DNA from: an uncultured Chitinophaga sp.
GTDB taxonomy: Bacteria > Bacteroidota > Bacteroidia > Chitinophagales > Chitinophagaceae
Assembly: GCF_937898475.1 (NCBI RefSeq)
Contig: NZ_CALEJS010000016.1
Span: forward strand, 620,001 to 684,000
Reading direction: 5' to 3'
DNA length: 64,000 nucleotides
Positions 18,377-27,398 of this stretch are shown here, one piece after another (position 1 is the first letter of the stretch; each line of letters opens with the position of its first letter). Both the position numbers and the translations under genes were made by a program. Below the pieces are notes generated by a model. That model was not told the DNA's origin, searched no databases, and was given only the letters and a program-made list of their open reading frames with translations.

Positions 18377-18484
18377 GTAATAATTAAAAATTAAAAATGA
18401 ATAATTAATAATTGATCGACCTGTACGACCTGTCCCTGTACACCTGGCCACTCGTCCCGCAATTCTTAATTATTAATTATTAAC
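18377..18484. repeat. Hyphenated inverted repeat of AATTAATAATT words
   Basis: The left arm (18377-18414) and right arm (18460-18484) consist of AATTAATTATT-like words in opposite orientation around a unique core of about 45 nt. The block fills the gap between lpxH and the small lipoprotein gene. The same words flank the core at 26044-26133. Confidence 0.6.
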
Positions 18485-18907
18485 TCCCATTCGTGCAGCC
18501 TTAAACTCTTCCCTGATATTGGTGATGTCAATCTTCACAGGATCATCAAAGCCGTTGAACAGGAATATCTCCCAGGCGTATTTGGAGCGGTTCAGGTTTA
18601 CCGGGTATACGTCGCCGTTAGACTTCTCAAACCGCAGCTCATACTGGCTGGTGTTAATGATCTTCACCTTTTTCTCCGTAAGGAACTGCCGGGCTTCGTT
18701 CATATACTGCTCATTGGTGGTGGCAATTCCGGGAAAATCTTTCTCACCGAATTCACGCTTCAGCTCGCGTATTTTATCCTCGCCCGGTATATAGAAAACG
18801 GCGCACCGGCCTTTTACCAGTAAAGGACCGCCAGCCTGGTGCCCTCCATTATTGCAGGACAATAATAAAAAAATACATGCAATAGCTAATACGAAAGATC
18901 GCTTCAT
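18473..18907 (-). CDS. Small lipoprotein of unknown function
   Basis: The 144-residue protein has a clear lipoprotein signal ending at Cys18 (FLLLSC). The mature part has no domain I recognise: a basic/acidic helical stretch (IRELKREFGEKDFPG), then a beta-rich half containing VKIINTSQYELRFEKSNGDVYPVNLN. The pattern suggests a compact alpha+beta periplasmic or outer-membrane-anchored protein. It lies downstream of the ftsH-LUD cluster with 78 bp between, holding a weak hairpin at 18929-18962. Whether it belongs to that operon is uncertain. Confidence 0.75.
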   Translation of the reverse strand: MKRSFVLAIACIFLLLSCNNGGHQAGGPLLVKGRCAVFYIPGEDKIRELKREFGEKDFPGIATTNEQYMNEARQFLTEKKVKIINTSQYELRFEKSNGDVYPVNLNRSKYAWEIFLFNGFDDPVKIDITNIREEFKAARMGVNN

Positions 18908-18928
18908 AGACCGATTATATGCTTAACA

Positions 18929-18962
18929 GAACAGCGCCCCGATGTTAATCAGGACGCTGTTC
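18929..18962. terminator. Hairpin after the LUD gene, possible weak terminator
   Basis: An 8-bp stem GAACAGCG/CGCTGTTC with an 18-nt loop lies 23 bp beyond the LUD stop. There is no good T-run on the minus strand, so terminator function is doubtful. Confidence 0.4.
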
Positions 18963-18985
18963 ATTATTTTTAATCACTTATTTTT

Positions 18986-19621
18986 TTATTCATCTACCAG
19001 GAACACATACACCTCTTTGGGCCCGTGCACACCTACCACCAGTGTTTTTTCTATATCTGCCGTGCGGCTTGGGCCGGTGGCAAAAGAAATAGCGGAAGGC
19101 AGTGCGCCGCCATACCGGTCCTTTAGGCGGTTGATGGCGTCTTTCAGGTCAAATACCAGCTGGTGTGTATAGGCTATTACCAGGTGTACCGGCGTATAAA
19201 CCGGCAGCGCCCTGCCCGAAGGTTGTGCAGCACTCAGCACAATAGTACCGGTGCGGGCTACCAGGTATTCACAGTCTGTAATGGCCGCTGCAGCTTCGTG
19301 CATATTCCCTTTGTTGATGAAAGGCATCGCTCCCAGCTTAAAGGCATTTAGCAGCGCGGGGGTCTGGCAATATACATGGTTCCATTCCTTGTGTTCTGCC
19401 AAAGCCGCCACGTTCTCTGTCAGCTCCTGTTTGCCGGTACAGTAAATGAACTTACCCTGCAGGCGGGCAAATTCTTCTGCAAACTTCAGCTCCAGCCCTT
19501 CGTTCTCTGTTCTGAAAACAGCATTGTTGCCCTCCGAATTAGGGAAGGGCAACTGTACCGACTGACTTAATGCATTCCGTACTCTCTTCAGAATATTTTC
19601 CTTGGCAGGAGATATTTTCAT
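18986..19621 (-). CDS. LUD-domain (LutC/YkgG-like) protein
   Basis: The 211-residue protein has the LUD fold with the C-terminal motif FATGPSRTADIEKTLVVGVH and a preceding LVARTGTIVLS strand. LutC is part of the LutABC L-lactate oxidation complex, but lone LUD proteins beside ftsH are common in Bacteroidota and their role is not settled. No lutA or lutB is nearby. The start lies 9 bp after the ftsH stop, so the two genes should be cotranscribed. Confidence 0.85.
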   Translation of the reverse strand: MKISPAKENILKRVRNALSQSVQLPFPNSEGNNAVFRTENEGLELKFAEEFARLQGKFIYCTGKQELTENVAALAEHKEWNHVYCQTPALLNAFKLGAMPFINKGNMHEAAAAITDCEYLVARTGTIVLSAAQPSGRALPVYTPVHLVIAYTHQLVFDLKDAINRLKDRYGGALPSAISFATGPSRTADIEKTLVVGVHGPKEVYVFLVDE

Positions 19622-19630
19622 GATACCCCT

Positions 19631-21655
19631 TTAAGCATTAACTGGTGTAGGAGAAGGATTGATGATATCCGTAGGGTGTACGCCGTCTGTGGTCATCCCT
19701 TCTTTATTCAGGTGATGCTCCTTGTGCGTATCGTAAGGACGTTTACCGATCAGCCTTTCCAGGTCTGCTTGGTATAACACCTCTTTCTTCAGTAATTCCT
19801 GGGCCAGTATTTTCACGTTCTCCAGCTTTTCTGTCAGCAGTGCCTTGGTTCTGGCGTAAGCCTTTTCTATCAGGTTTCGCACTTCTTCGTCAATCATCTT
19901 GGCTGTTTCTTCAGAATAAGGTTTAGTGAAAGCCTGGTCGCTGTTAGGATCGTAGAAAGAAACATTACCTACTTTATCGTTCATACCGTACACGGTTACC
20001 ATCGCGTAAGCCATGCGGGTGATCACCTGCAGGTCATTCTGTGCGCCGGTAGACACTTTACCGAATACAATGTCTTCAACCGCACGGCCGCCAAGAGTCA
20101 TACAGATATCATCCATCAGCTGTTCAGTATTGTAGAGGTATTGTTCTTTAGGCAGGTACTGCGCATATCCTAGAGCGGCTACGCCACGCGGTACAATGGT
20201 TACTTTCACCAGCGGGTTAGCGTGCTCCAGGTACCATCCGCAGATAGCGTGACCGGCTTCATGGTAGGCAATCACTTCTTTCTCCTCGGGCGAAATGATC
20301 TTGTTCTTCTTTTCCAGGCCTCCGATCACACGGTCTACCGCATCGTTGAAATCCTCCATCTCCACTTCATTCTTGCCTTTACGGGCAGCTATAAGTGCAG
20401 CCTCGTTACATACGTTGGCAATATCTGCGCCGGCAAACCCGGGGGTCATAGCGGCCAGTTTCTTGATATCGAGGTTGGGTGATTTCTTGATAGGTTTCAG
20501 GTGCACATCAAAGATGGCTTCACGGCCAGCCAGATCCGGTTTATCTATGGATATCTGGCGGTCAAAACGACCCGGGCGCAGCAGCGCACTGTCCAGCACA
20601 TCCGGGCGGTTGGTGGCAGCCAGTATGATGATGCCGCTATCCGTACCAAAACCATCCATTTCTACCAGCAGCTGGTTCAGGGTATTTTCACGCTCATCGT
20701 TGCTCATCATCACGTTCTTACCCCGGGCACGGCCAATAGCGTCTATCTCGTCTATAAAGATGATACAGGGCGCTTTTTCACGGGCCTGTTTGAACAGATC
20801 GCGCACACGGCTGGCGCCAACACCCACAAACAGTTCCACAAAGTCGGAACCAGACATGGAGAAGAATGGCACCTGGGCTTCGCCTGCCATCGCTTTTGCC
20901 AGCAGGGTCTTACCGGTACCCGGAGGGCCTACCAACAGTGCGCCTTTAGGTATCTTACCACCAAGTGCAGTGTATTTCTTTGGATTCTTGAGGAAGTCAA
21001 CGATTTCCATTACTTCTACCTTGGCTTCATCCAGGCCCGCCACATCATTGAAGGTGATATTTACACGGGTACCTTTATCGAAGAGAGTAGCTTTGGATTT
21101 ACCGATATTGAAGATGCCGCCGGGACCGCCACTGCTACCTGCAGGGCCGCCCATTTTACGCATCAGCAGTATCCACAGGCCGATAATGAGTATGATGGGT
21201 AATAACAGCTGGAATACCGGTTCAAACCAGCTTTGCCTGTCAACGTAATATACGTTTACACGGTCTTCCGGTTTTACGCCCGTTTGCGCTTTATCAAGAT
21301 CAGCTTTAAAACTTTCTTCGCTACCAATACTGAATTGAAAATGCGGTCCGGGGTTAGGTGCTCCAAAACGGCCTTTCGCTACTTTGTCGTACTTTGGCTC
21401 GTTCAGCTTGTCTTGCCTGATGTACACTTCAACGTACTTCTTATTCACCACTACCAGCTTATCAACATCTCCGGGTTGTAAATATTCCAGCTGGAACTGC
21501 TGGAAGCTGATTTCTTTCGGCTGTGAACGGAAATCAAGAAAGTTCATAGCCAGCAGGGCAATACCGATAAAGGCATACACCCAATATATATTGAACTTCG
21601 GTCCTTTCTTTGGCGATTTATCCGAACCTTTAATAAAATTGTTGCCTCTTTCCAT
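19631..21655 (-). CDS. ftsH: ATP-dependent zinc metalloprotease FtsH
   Basis: The 674-residue membrane AAA+ protease has two helices (about 24-42 and 146-166) flanking the periplasmic domain. Walker A is GPPGTGKT (243-250), Walker B IIFIDEID (298-305), the second region of homology lies around TNRPDVLD (348-355), and zinc site HEAGH is at 465-469. It degrades misfolded membrane proteins and short-lived regulators. The order rsfS-ftsH-LUD is usual in Bacteroidota. The gap to rsfS is 160 bp, so an internal promoter is possible. The tail ends with a flexible Pro/Thr-rich stretch. Confidence 0.97.
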   Translation of the reverse strand: MERGNNFIKGSDKSPKKGPKFNIYWVYAFIGIALLAMNFLDFRSQPKEISFQQFQLEYLQPGDVDKLVVVNKKYVEVYIRQDKLNEPKYDKVAKGRFGAPNPGPHFQFSIGSEESFKADLDKAQTGVKPEDRVNVYYVDRQSWFEPVFQLLLPIILIIGLWILLMRKMGGPAGSSGGPGGIFNIGKSKATLFDKGTRVNITFNDVAGLDEAKVEVMEIVDFLKNPKKYTALGGKIPKGALLVGPPGTGKTLLAKAMAGEAQVPFFSMSGSDFVELFVGVGASRVRDLFKQAREKAPCIIFIDEIDAIGRARGKNVMMSNDERENTLNQLLVEMDGFGTDSGIIILAATNRPDVLDSALLRPGRFDRQISIDKPDLAGREAIFDVHLKPIKKSPNLDIKKLAAMTPGFAGADIANVCNEAALIAARKGKNEVEMEDFNDAVDRVIGGLEKKNKIISPEEKEVIAYHEAGHAICGWYLEHANPLVKVTIVPRGVAALGYAQYLPKEQYLYNTEQLMDDICMTLGGRAVEDIVFGKVSTGAQNDLQVITRMAYAMVTVYGMNDKVGNVSFYDPNSDQAFTKPYSEETAKMIDEEVRNLIEKAYARTKALLTEKLENVKILAQELLKKEVLYQADLERLIGKRPYDTHKEHHLNKEGMTTDGVHPTDIINPSPTPVNA

Positions 21656-21815
21656 AATAATCTAGTCGCTCCTTGACGGATGTTTATTGCAAATATTTCA
21701 TATTTTTTTTGTCATTAACTATTATTTGTTCACAGCTAATAACATTACCGGGAATATGCCCCAATATATTGCTGATAGTTAGCTATTATATCTAACTACT
21801 ATATTAGGTTTTTGT

Positions 21816-22217
21816 TCAATCGTTATGTTCGGTTCTTTCAGCATCGCTCCACATTTCTTCCAGGTTATAGAATTTACGGGTTTCCGGCTGAAATACATGC
21901 ACCACCACATTCACATAGTCTACCAGTATCCATTGCTGAGCGGTAAAGCCTTCGTGCTTATAGGGTGTTTCACCCGTTTGCAACTGCACCTGCTCTTCTA
22001 CAAAGTCTGCGATGGCCCTTACTTGTGTGTTGGAATTTGCTTCGCATATAATGAAGAAATCGGCCACTGCTTCGGGGATCTGGCGCAAGTCCAGGGATAC
22101 GATATTTTCCCCCTTTTTATCCTGAATGGCCTTTATGATGGTGGTAAAAATCTCACTGTCTCTGCTTAAGCGTGTTTGCGCTTTCTTACGCGTGTTCAGA
22201 ACGGTTAAGGGTGCCAA
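21816..22217 (-). CDS. rsfS: Ribosomal silencing factor RsfS
   Basis: The protein matches the RsfS/Iojap family: AIQDKKGENIVSLDL, VADFFIICEANSNTQVRAI, and HEGFTAQQWILVDYVNVVVHVF. It binds ribosomal protein uL14 and blocks subunit joining in slow growth. The frame has no ATG upstream of the conserved region; it opens after a TGA, and TTG at 22217 is the best start seen (133 residues). A minus-strand TAATTTTG (22255-22262) suggests a promoter about 40 bp upstream. It is divergent from birA. Confidence 0.93.
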   Translation of the reverse strand: MAPLTVLNTRKKAQTRLSRDSEIFTTIIKAIQDKKGENIVSLDLRQIPEAVADFFIICEANSNTQVRAIADFVEEQVQLQTGETPYKHEGFTAQQWILVDYVNVVVHVFQPETRKFYNLEEMWSDAERTEHND

Positions 22218-22254
22218 TAAAAACTTGTTTTTGTTAAAAATAAACTTTAATTGT

Positions 22255-22262
22255 CAAAATTA
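22255..22262 (-). promoter_or_regulatory. Candidate -7 element for rsfS
   Basis: TAATTTTG on the minus strand matches TAnnTTTG and lies 38 bp upstream of the rsfS TTG start. No TTG is seen 19-20 bp further upstream. Confidence 0.45.
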
Positions 22263-22362
22263 CTAAAGAAGCGGCAAATATCCCTTGTATTAATGTGCCG
22301 CTAAAGGCCTGCAAATGTTAAGAAAACAATAAAATGAACTACTTTTCGGCCCTGAATTTCAT

Positions 22363-23142
22363 TTGAGCCAAAAAACATATCCAAATAAGCATTTTTCTGT
22401 GATTGGACAGCCTTTTCATGTTTTAGATACCGTAGACAGCACCAATAACTATGCCATGCAGCAGGTAAATGCAGGGCATATCAGCCATGGAACGGCCTGG
22501 TTTGCCAGAGAGCAAACCGCCGGAAAAGGGCAGCGTGGCAAACAATGGTTATCTCTTCCCGGAGAAAATATCATACTCACCATTGCCTTGCAGCCCAACA
22601 GCCTGCCGCTTTCCAGGCAGTTCATGCTTAGTGTGGCGGTTGCCCTTGGCGCCAGCGACTTCTTTGCCCGCTACGCTGGCGACGAAACCTGTATCAAGTG
22701 GAGCAACGATATTTACTGGCGTGACAGAAAGGCAGGGGGCATCCTGATAGAAAATGTATTGAGAGGCAATACATGGCAATATGCCATAACCGGGATTGGC
22801 ATTAACATTAACCAGGCGCAATTTCCGGAGCACCTGCCCAACCCCGTTTCTCTCAGGCAGATCACCGGTAAAACGTGGGACAGTGTAGCCCTGGCAAAAG
22901 AGCTGTGCCAGTGCCTGGAGCCATGGATAAAACAGCTGCGTCCAGCCCATTATAACGAACTGCTGGAGGCCTATAAAAGCCGCCTGTTCCGCCTCAATGA
23001 ACCAGGCCTTTACCGTATGCAGGGGGACTATTTCCAGGGCATCATCCGCGATGTGCTGCCCGATGGCAAACTATGCCTGGAAAAGAACGGCGCCATACTG
23101 CAACTGGATTTTGGAGAAGTGGAGTTTGTCATCACCAGGTAG
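22363..23142 (+). CDS. birA: Biotin--[acetyl-CoA-carboxylase] ligase (BirA catalytic type)
   Basis: The 259-residue group I biotin protein ligase lacks the DNA-binding domain of E. coli BirA. Motifs: DSTNNYAM (substrate entry), AREQTAGKGQRGKQW (biotinyl-AMP loop), CIKWSNDIYW, KAGGILIE and TGIGININQ. It attaches biotin to carboxylase carrier subunits. The first ATG lies inside the DSTNNYAM motif, too late; the frame is closed by a TAA at 22330, so TTG at 22363 or GTG at 22399 must be the start. It is divergent from rsfS, which also lacks an ATG start. Confidence 0.93.
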   Translation: MSQKTYPNKHFSVIGQPFHVLDTVDSTNNYAMQQVNAGHISHGTAWFAREQTAGKGQRGKQWLSLPGENIILTIALQPNSLPLSRQFMLSVAVALGASDFFARYAGDETCIKWSNDIYWRDRKAGGILIENVLRGNTWQYAITGIGININQAQFPEHLPNPVSLRQITGKTWDSVALAKELCQCLEPWIKQLRPAHYNELLEAYKSRLFRLNEPGLYRMQGDYFQGIIRDVLPDGKLCLEKNGAILQLDFGEVEFVITR

Positions 23143-23237
23143 GGCATCATCTATTACTATTTTTGCCGGTGTTCACTCAGGCTTCACATAAGCTTATCCT
23201 TGCACCTGTTATATTGGTTAAGATAGTACCATCTCTC

Positions 23238-24800
23238 TTAGTATTTTCTCAGGGACACAATCTTTTCCTGGCGCCACTCCGCCAGCCTGGCTGGCAGTGC
23301 TTTGGAGATACCCTTCAGCAGGTATACCCCGGTACCATATTCCCGGGCCAGGGGATTCTCTACCTGTCCCACCTTGATGAATACAGTCGCTATTTCATGC
23401 GCGCGCTCATCCGGCGCCTCATCATCCACCAGCACCAGGTAACGGATATCTTCCATTTCCGGGAACCAGAAAACATAATCCGCATTAAAAGATACAGCCG
23501 GAGGAAATATCCCAGCTCCCTGCTGCCGGTTATAATAGTTCAGGGCGCCTGCCTGGCCGTAATTACCGCAGATCACCAGTGTATAGGGCTTTTCATTGTC
23601 TGGTATCAGTGCAAATGCCTTGCGCGACAACTCCGCCATTTCACGCCATCCCAGCATATCCGCAAAATCCTGGGGCAGCCGGTGGTCCTTACCATCCTCC
23701 CAGCGCAGCAGTCCAAATTGCGCAAACTTCTTGGCCTTTTGCGCTATTGCTGCTGGCCCTAATACCGGGAATATCACGTTGAATGCATAGGCAAAGGGGA
23801 TGATGGCCAGCAGTATCCAGGCCACCCGCGTATACTTCAGCCATCGCCCGCTGAACAGCCGCTCACAGTATACTGCTCCGAAGGCCAGCAGCATAGGATA
23901 AAGGCCCAGCGCATAATAGTCTTTTGCCCGCAGGTAGAGGAACAACAGTATCACAAACAAATAGGTCAGCCCCAGGAAACGGTAAAGGCTGAACGGCCGG
24001 TACAACAACAGTGCCAGCAAACCCGATATTACCAGAAAAGCGCCTCCCATGAAAAAGATCAGCTGCGTTTTCAAAAACCCCGTCCTGTCTACATTCACCA
24101 GCTGGTATTTCGTTAATTCCGCCATATGGTGCAGTACGGGCATTCCATTCCTGATCTGCCATACAATGTTGGGTAAAGCCAGCAGTAAGGCTATCGCTCC
24201 CCCCAGGTAAAGGTATTTGTTAAAGAACACCCTTCTCTGTGGCGAGAACAACACAGCAGGTATCAGCCCCGCCAACAGGAACAACATGTTGTATTTGTTC
24301 AGGAAGCCCAGTCCGATGGCTACTCCCAGCCATAACAAACAAAGCCGGCGACCAGAGTGTATAAAGCGCACAAGCAGGTAAAACACCCAGGTCCAGCTAA
24401 GTACGTCAAAAGAGTTAGGCTGATACAGCATATTCAATCGAAGCATGACAGAGCAGATAAACGCCAGGCCCGCCAGCAGCTGGGCATACCATCCGCCCCG
24501 CAGTTCTTCGATAATACGCCACATCAGTACCATGGTGATAGCGCCAAACAAGGCAGGAAAGAATTTCACCCAAAATACAGCGCCTCCCAGCCATTTTATC
24601 AGCAGTGAGATAAAAGCCGTGAATGGTGGAACAGACAGGTAGCCGGCAGAAATATGATCTGCCATGTCCAGGTGCAGGTACTCGTCACGGTGCAGGTCAT
24701 ACACCGGGTTAATAATGCAGTAATGCAATAACATTTTAAGGAGTACCAGTGCGATCAGTACGTAATGTGATTTGTTGCGGTTCAGAACAGTTGCCAGCAT
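23238..24800 (-). CDS. Glycosyltransferase family 39-like integral membrane protein
   Basis: The 520-residue protein has about ten hydrophobic helices and an N-terminal DLHRDEYLHLDMADHISAGY loop with the Asp/Glu pair typical of GT39/ArnT-like enzymes, followed by FWVKFFPALFGAITMVLMWR. Enzymes of this type move sugar from polyprenyl-phosphate carriers to lipid A or proteins at the outer face of the inner membrane. The C-terminal 120 residues form a soluble domain (PYTLVICGNYGQAGALNYY). Donor and acceptor cannot be told. It is convergent with birA and stands alone. Confidence 0.85.
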   Translation of the reverse strand: MLATVLNRNKSHYVLIALVLLKMLLHYCIINPVYDLHRDEYLHLDMADHISAGYLSVPPFTAFISLLIKWLGGAVFWVKFFPALFGAITMVLMWRIIEELRGGWYAQLLAGLAFICSVMLRLNMLYQPNSFDVLSWTWVFYLLVRFIHSGRRLCLLWLGVAIGLGFLNKYNMLFLLAGLIPAVLFSPQRRVFFNKYLYLGGAIALLLALPNIVWQIRNGMPVLHHMAELTKYQLVNVDRTGFLKTQLIFFMGGAFLVISGLLALLLYRPFSLYRFLGLTYLFVILLFLYLRAKDYYALGLYPMLLAFGAVYCERLFSGRWLKYTRVAWILLAIIPFAYAFNVIFPVLGPAAIAQKAKKFAQFGLLRWEDGKDHRLPQDFADMLGWREMAELSRKAFALIPDNEKPYTLVICGNYGQAGALNYYNRQQGAGIFPPAVSFNADYVFWFPEMEDIRYLVLVDDEAPDERAHEIATVFIKVGQVENPLAREYGTGVYLLKGISKALPARLAEWRQEKIVSLRKY

Positions 24801-24833
24801 AGCGGAAGTATAAGGGCGTCTTTATATAAGAAA

Positions 24834-24860
24834 CGTCCAGGGGGAGTATGACCCTGGACG
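24834..24860. other. Perfect hairpin upstream of the GT39-like gene
   Basis: CGTCCAGGG and CCCTGGACG form a 9-bp stem with a 9-nt loop, 34 bp upstream of the GT39 start. A further palindrome, CTTGTTTAAAACAAG, lies at 24882-24896. Terminator or leader structure is possible; neither has a good T-run. Confidence 0.4.
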
Positions 24861-24894
24861 CAACTGCGGTAAAGCATTAACCTTGTTTAAAACA

Positions 24895-24910
24895 AGATTT
24901 TGGTTGATAA
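24895..24910 (-). promoter_or_regulatory. Third copy of the TCAACCAAAATCT word
   Basis: On the minus strand this reads TTATCAACCAAAATCT, one mismatch from the word at 643-658 and 10871-10886. It is about 95 bp upstream of the GT39 start. Confidence 0.35.
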
Positions 24911-25059
24911 AGGTTCATCAATTTGTGAATTCTTTGTTAAATAATCAAAAATAAAATTGCACTTATGTTGCAAATGGAGCGCTATCTAAAAGCATAGCAG
25001 GCATAACGATGGAAAGCCGCTGCGCCCTTTGTAATTTTATCATCTAAAATTAACACCAT

Positions 25060-26052
25060 ATGCAGTACAGAATTTTAGGACAAACCGGCGAGAAGGTGTC
25101 CGCCATCGGGCTGGGTTGCATGGGAATGTCACATGCCTACGGCAGTGCAGAAGATCGCGATGAGCAGGAGTCGCTGGCAACACTGGAATATGCCCTGGAG
25201 CTGGGCATTAATTTCTGGGATACGGCAGACATGTACGGAAAAGGCACCAATGAAGAGTTGTTATCCAAAGTGCTGGCTACTAAACGCAGCCAGGTATTCC
25301 TGGCCACCAAATTCGGATTTAAATATGCGGCAGATGGGAGTTATTACTTTGATGGCTCTCCTGCGTATGTAAAAGCCGCCTGTGAGGCCAGCCTTCACCG
25401 TTTGAAAGTAGATGTGATAGACCTGTATTACGCGCATCGTGTAGATGCAAATGTACCAGTGGAAGATATGGTAGGGGCGATGGCCGACCTGGTAAAAGAA
25501 GGGAAAGTGCGCTACCTGGGCCTCTCTGAAGCCGGAGCCGCCTCCATCCGCAAGGCGCAGGCCGTACATCCAATTGCTGCCCTGCAAAGCGAGTATTCCA
25601 TTTTTACGCGGGATCTTGAAAAGGAAATTCTTCCGCTTACGCGCGAGAATGGTATTTCACTGGTAGCTTACAGCCCCCTGGGAAGAGGTATGAGCGCCGC
25701 CACGTCCGTAGATTTCAGCCAGCTGGCTGAAAATGACTTCCGCCGTAACCTGCCGCGTTTCCAGGAAGCCGCCTTACAACAGAATGTCCAATTGGTACAA
25801 AAACTGGAATCGCTGGCAAAAGATAGGCAATGTACCACGGCACAGCTGTCGCTGGCCTGGCTGCTGGCCCAGGGAGACAATATTGTTCCCATCCCCGGCA
25901 CCAAGCGCAGGAAATACCTGCGGGAAAACGCCGCCGCTACAGACATTCACTTAACCGCAAATGAATTGAAGGAGATCCAGGACATCCTCTCTTCCACCAC
26001 CATCGCCGGCGAGCGGTACGCGGAACAGATGTTGAAACTGGTAAATAATTAA
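25060..26052 (+). CDS. Aldo/keto reductase
   Basis: The 330-residue TIM-barrel oxidoreductase is of the general-stress/YajO-like type. The catalytic tetrad is visible: Asp54 and Tyr59 in FWDTADMYG, Lys84 in ATKFGF, His126 in YYAHRVD. The NADPH-binding end has VPIPGTKRRKYLREN. It reduces aldehydes or ketones with NADPH in the cytoplasm; the physiological substrate is unknown. It stands alone; an inverted repeat follows its stop. Confidence 0.93.
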   Translation: MQYRILGQTGEKVSAIGLGCMGMSHAYGSAEDRDEQESLATLEYALELGINFWDTADMYGKGTNEELLSKVLATKRSQVFLATKFGFKYAADGSYYFDGSPAYVKAACEASLHRLKVDVIDLYYAHRVDANVPVEDMVGAMADLVKEGKVRYLGLSEAGAASIRKAQAVHPIAALQSEYSIFTRDLEKEILPLTRENGISLVAYSPLGRGMSAATSVDFSQLAENDFRRNLPRFQEAALQQNVQLVQKLESLAKDRQCTTAQLSLAWLLAQGDNIVPIPGTKRRKYLRENAAATDIHLTANELKEIQDILSSTTIAGERYAEQMLKLVNN

Positions 26053-26133
26053 TAATTAAGAATGAATAATCCGGAGGCTTGTGTCCAGCATAGGGCGCGT
26101 GTAGCTGCCATTATTAATTATTCATTCTTAATC
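26044..26133. repeat. Hyphenated inverted repeat between convergent genes
   Basis: Left arm 26044-26070 and right arm 26110-26133 pair through AATTAAGAATGAATAAT-like sequence; the loop is about 40 nt. The arms abut the stop codons of the aldo/keto reductase and the SUI1-family gene, so this is likely a bidirectional terminator. The same words make up the repeat at 18377-18484. Confidence 0.65.
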
Positions 26134-26465
26134 TATTTGGCTTTGTAGCCCCAATCCTGCAACCACTTCACCACCTTATCCTTATAGTCTCCCTGGATGA
26201 GGATCTGGCCGTCTTTAACGCTGCCGCCGGTACCGCATTTGGTTTTTAGCTCTTTGCCCAGTTGTTCCAGGTCGGCCGTTGTGCCTGTAAACCCGTCTAC
26301 CAGCGTTACCACTTTACCGGCCCTTTGCTTGGTGTCCAAGTTTACCTTCAGCTGCTGCTGGGCAGGAGGCAGGGTGGCTGCTTCCGATGGCTCATCAGGC
26401 TCCGGTGAAAAATCAGGATCGGTGGAGTAGACGATCCCCCCTGTATTACGCTTTTTCTTAGACAT
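26133..26465 (-). CDS. SUI1/YciH-family translation factor
   Basis: The 110-residue protein has a charged, disordered N-terminus (1-50) and a SUI1 fold (about 52-108) with VTLVDGFTG, LEQLGKELKTKCGTGGSV and ILIQGDYKDKVVKWLQDWGY. Homologous to eIF1; bacterial YciH can discriminate against poor initiation complexes, but its role in Bacteroidota is not established. It lies 12 bp downstream of the lipid-kinase gene and ends that operon. Confidence 0.9.
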   Translation of the reverse strand: MSKKKRNTGGIVYSTDPDFSPEPDEPSEAATLPPAQQQLKVNLDTKQRAGKVVTLVDGFTGTTADLEQLGKELKTKCGTGGSVKDGQILIQGDYKDKVVKWLQDWGYKAK

Positions 26466-26477
26466 ACGGATGTTTTG

Positions 26478-27362
26478 TTAGCTCTTGTTAACGATCATCT
26501 GGATGGCGCCGCTCACTACCTTGAAATGCACTTCGCCGCTGGTGTTCAGCGGTACAGCATCTCCATCTACCTGCAGGTAATTTAGCTGAGGGCTGCGGAT
26601 GGTAACATCTTTGCCCGTAAAATGCTGCATATAACTGGTTTTATGCACGGTACCCAGCAGTGAGTAAATGCTTAAAGGTAGCAGCCCCAGGAAGCTTACA
26701 GGTCGTACAATAACGATGTCCAGCAAGCCATCAAACAGGCTGGCCCCCGGCGCCAGTTTAAATTCATATCCCATCTGGTTGCCATTGGCCACACTAAGCA
26801 GAAATGCCGGGCGCTCCAGTTTCCGGCCATCAATATCAATGCTATAGTTGTTTCCCTTATACTCGCGAAAGCTTTTTATTACCAGTTTAGCATAGCCCCA
26901 GAGGCCCCGCTTTGTTGTATTCCTGAACTTGTCGGCTACCAGTGCATCAAACCCAACACCGGCATTACTCAGGAAAAGATATTCATCGGCATAGCCGGCG
27001 TCAATAGCCGCACGATTATTATCAACGATCAGTTGCAGGGCTTTGCGCACATCCAGCGGTATTTTCAGCGCCCTTGCCAGTCCGTTGCCGCTACCCAGCG
27101 GTATCACCGCCAGCGCAGTGTTGGTACCGGTTAGGCCTTGTGCAATTTCGTTAATGGATCCGTCTCCGCCAACAGCCACAACGGTATCCACTCCCTGTTG
27201 TACGGCCTCGCGGGCCAGGTCTTTGCCATGCCCCAGGTAAGCCAGGTGGGTGATTTGTACAAAAAAGGCTGAAGGCGGCAGTACTTCCGCGATCACATCT
27301 TCCAGTCGTTTTTCTCGGTCAGTACCTGCCTTACGGTTGATGATAATTAGAATCTTTCTCAA
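26478..27362 (-). CDS. Diacylglycerol kinase-like lipid kinase (YegS/DgkB family)
   Basis: The 294-residue protein has the DAGK catalytic motifs VAVGGDGSINEIAQGL (ATP site) and VIPLGSGNGLARAL, and the C-terminal LQVDGDAVPL. Such enzymes phosphorylate diacylglycerol or related lipids at the membrane face. It lies 36 bp downstream of nadC and 12 bp upstream of the SUI1-family gene, so the three are probably one operon. The exact lipid is unknown. Confidence 0.9.
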   Translation of the reverse strand: MRKILIIINRKAGTDREKRLEDVIAEVLPPSAFFVQITHLAYLGHGKDLAREAVQQGVDTVVAVGGDGSINEIAQGLTGTNTALAVIPLGSGNGLARALKIPLDVRKALQLIVDNNRAAIDAGYADEYLFLSNAGVGFDALVADKFRNTTKRGLWGYAKLVIKSFREYKGNNYSIDIDGRKLERPAFLLSVANGNQMGYEFKLAPGASLFDGLLDIVIVRPVSFLGLLPLSIYSLLGTVHKTSYMQHFTGKDVTIRSPQLNYLQVDGDAVPLNTSGEVHFKVVSGAIQMIVNKS

Positions 27363-27398
27363 GTTAGTTATAAGTTGTCCGTTTGATAGTTGACTTTG

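Noticed and set aside
20295..21248. Long open frame (317 codons) on the plus strand
   Set aside because: It is wholly antisense to ftsH, has no family features and no start signals, and follows from the codon bias of the real gene.
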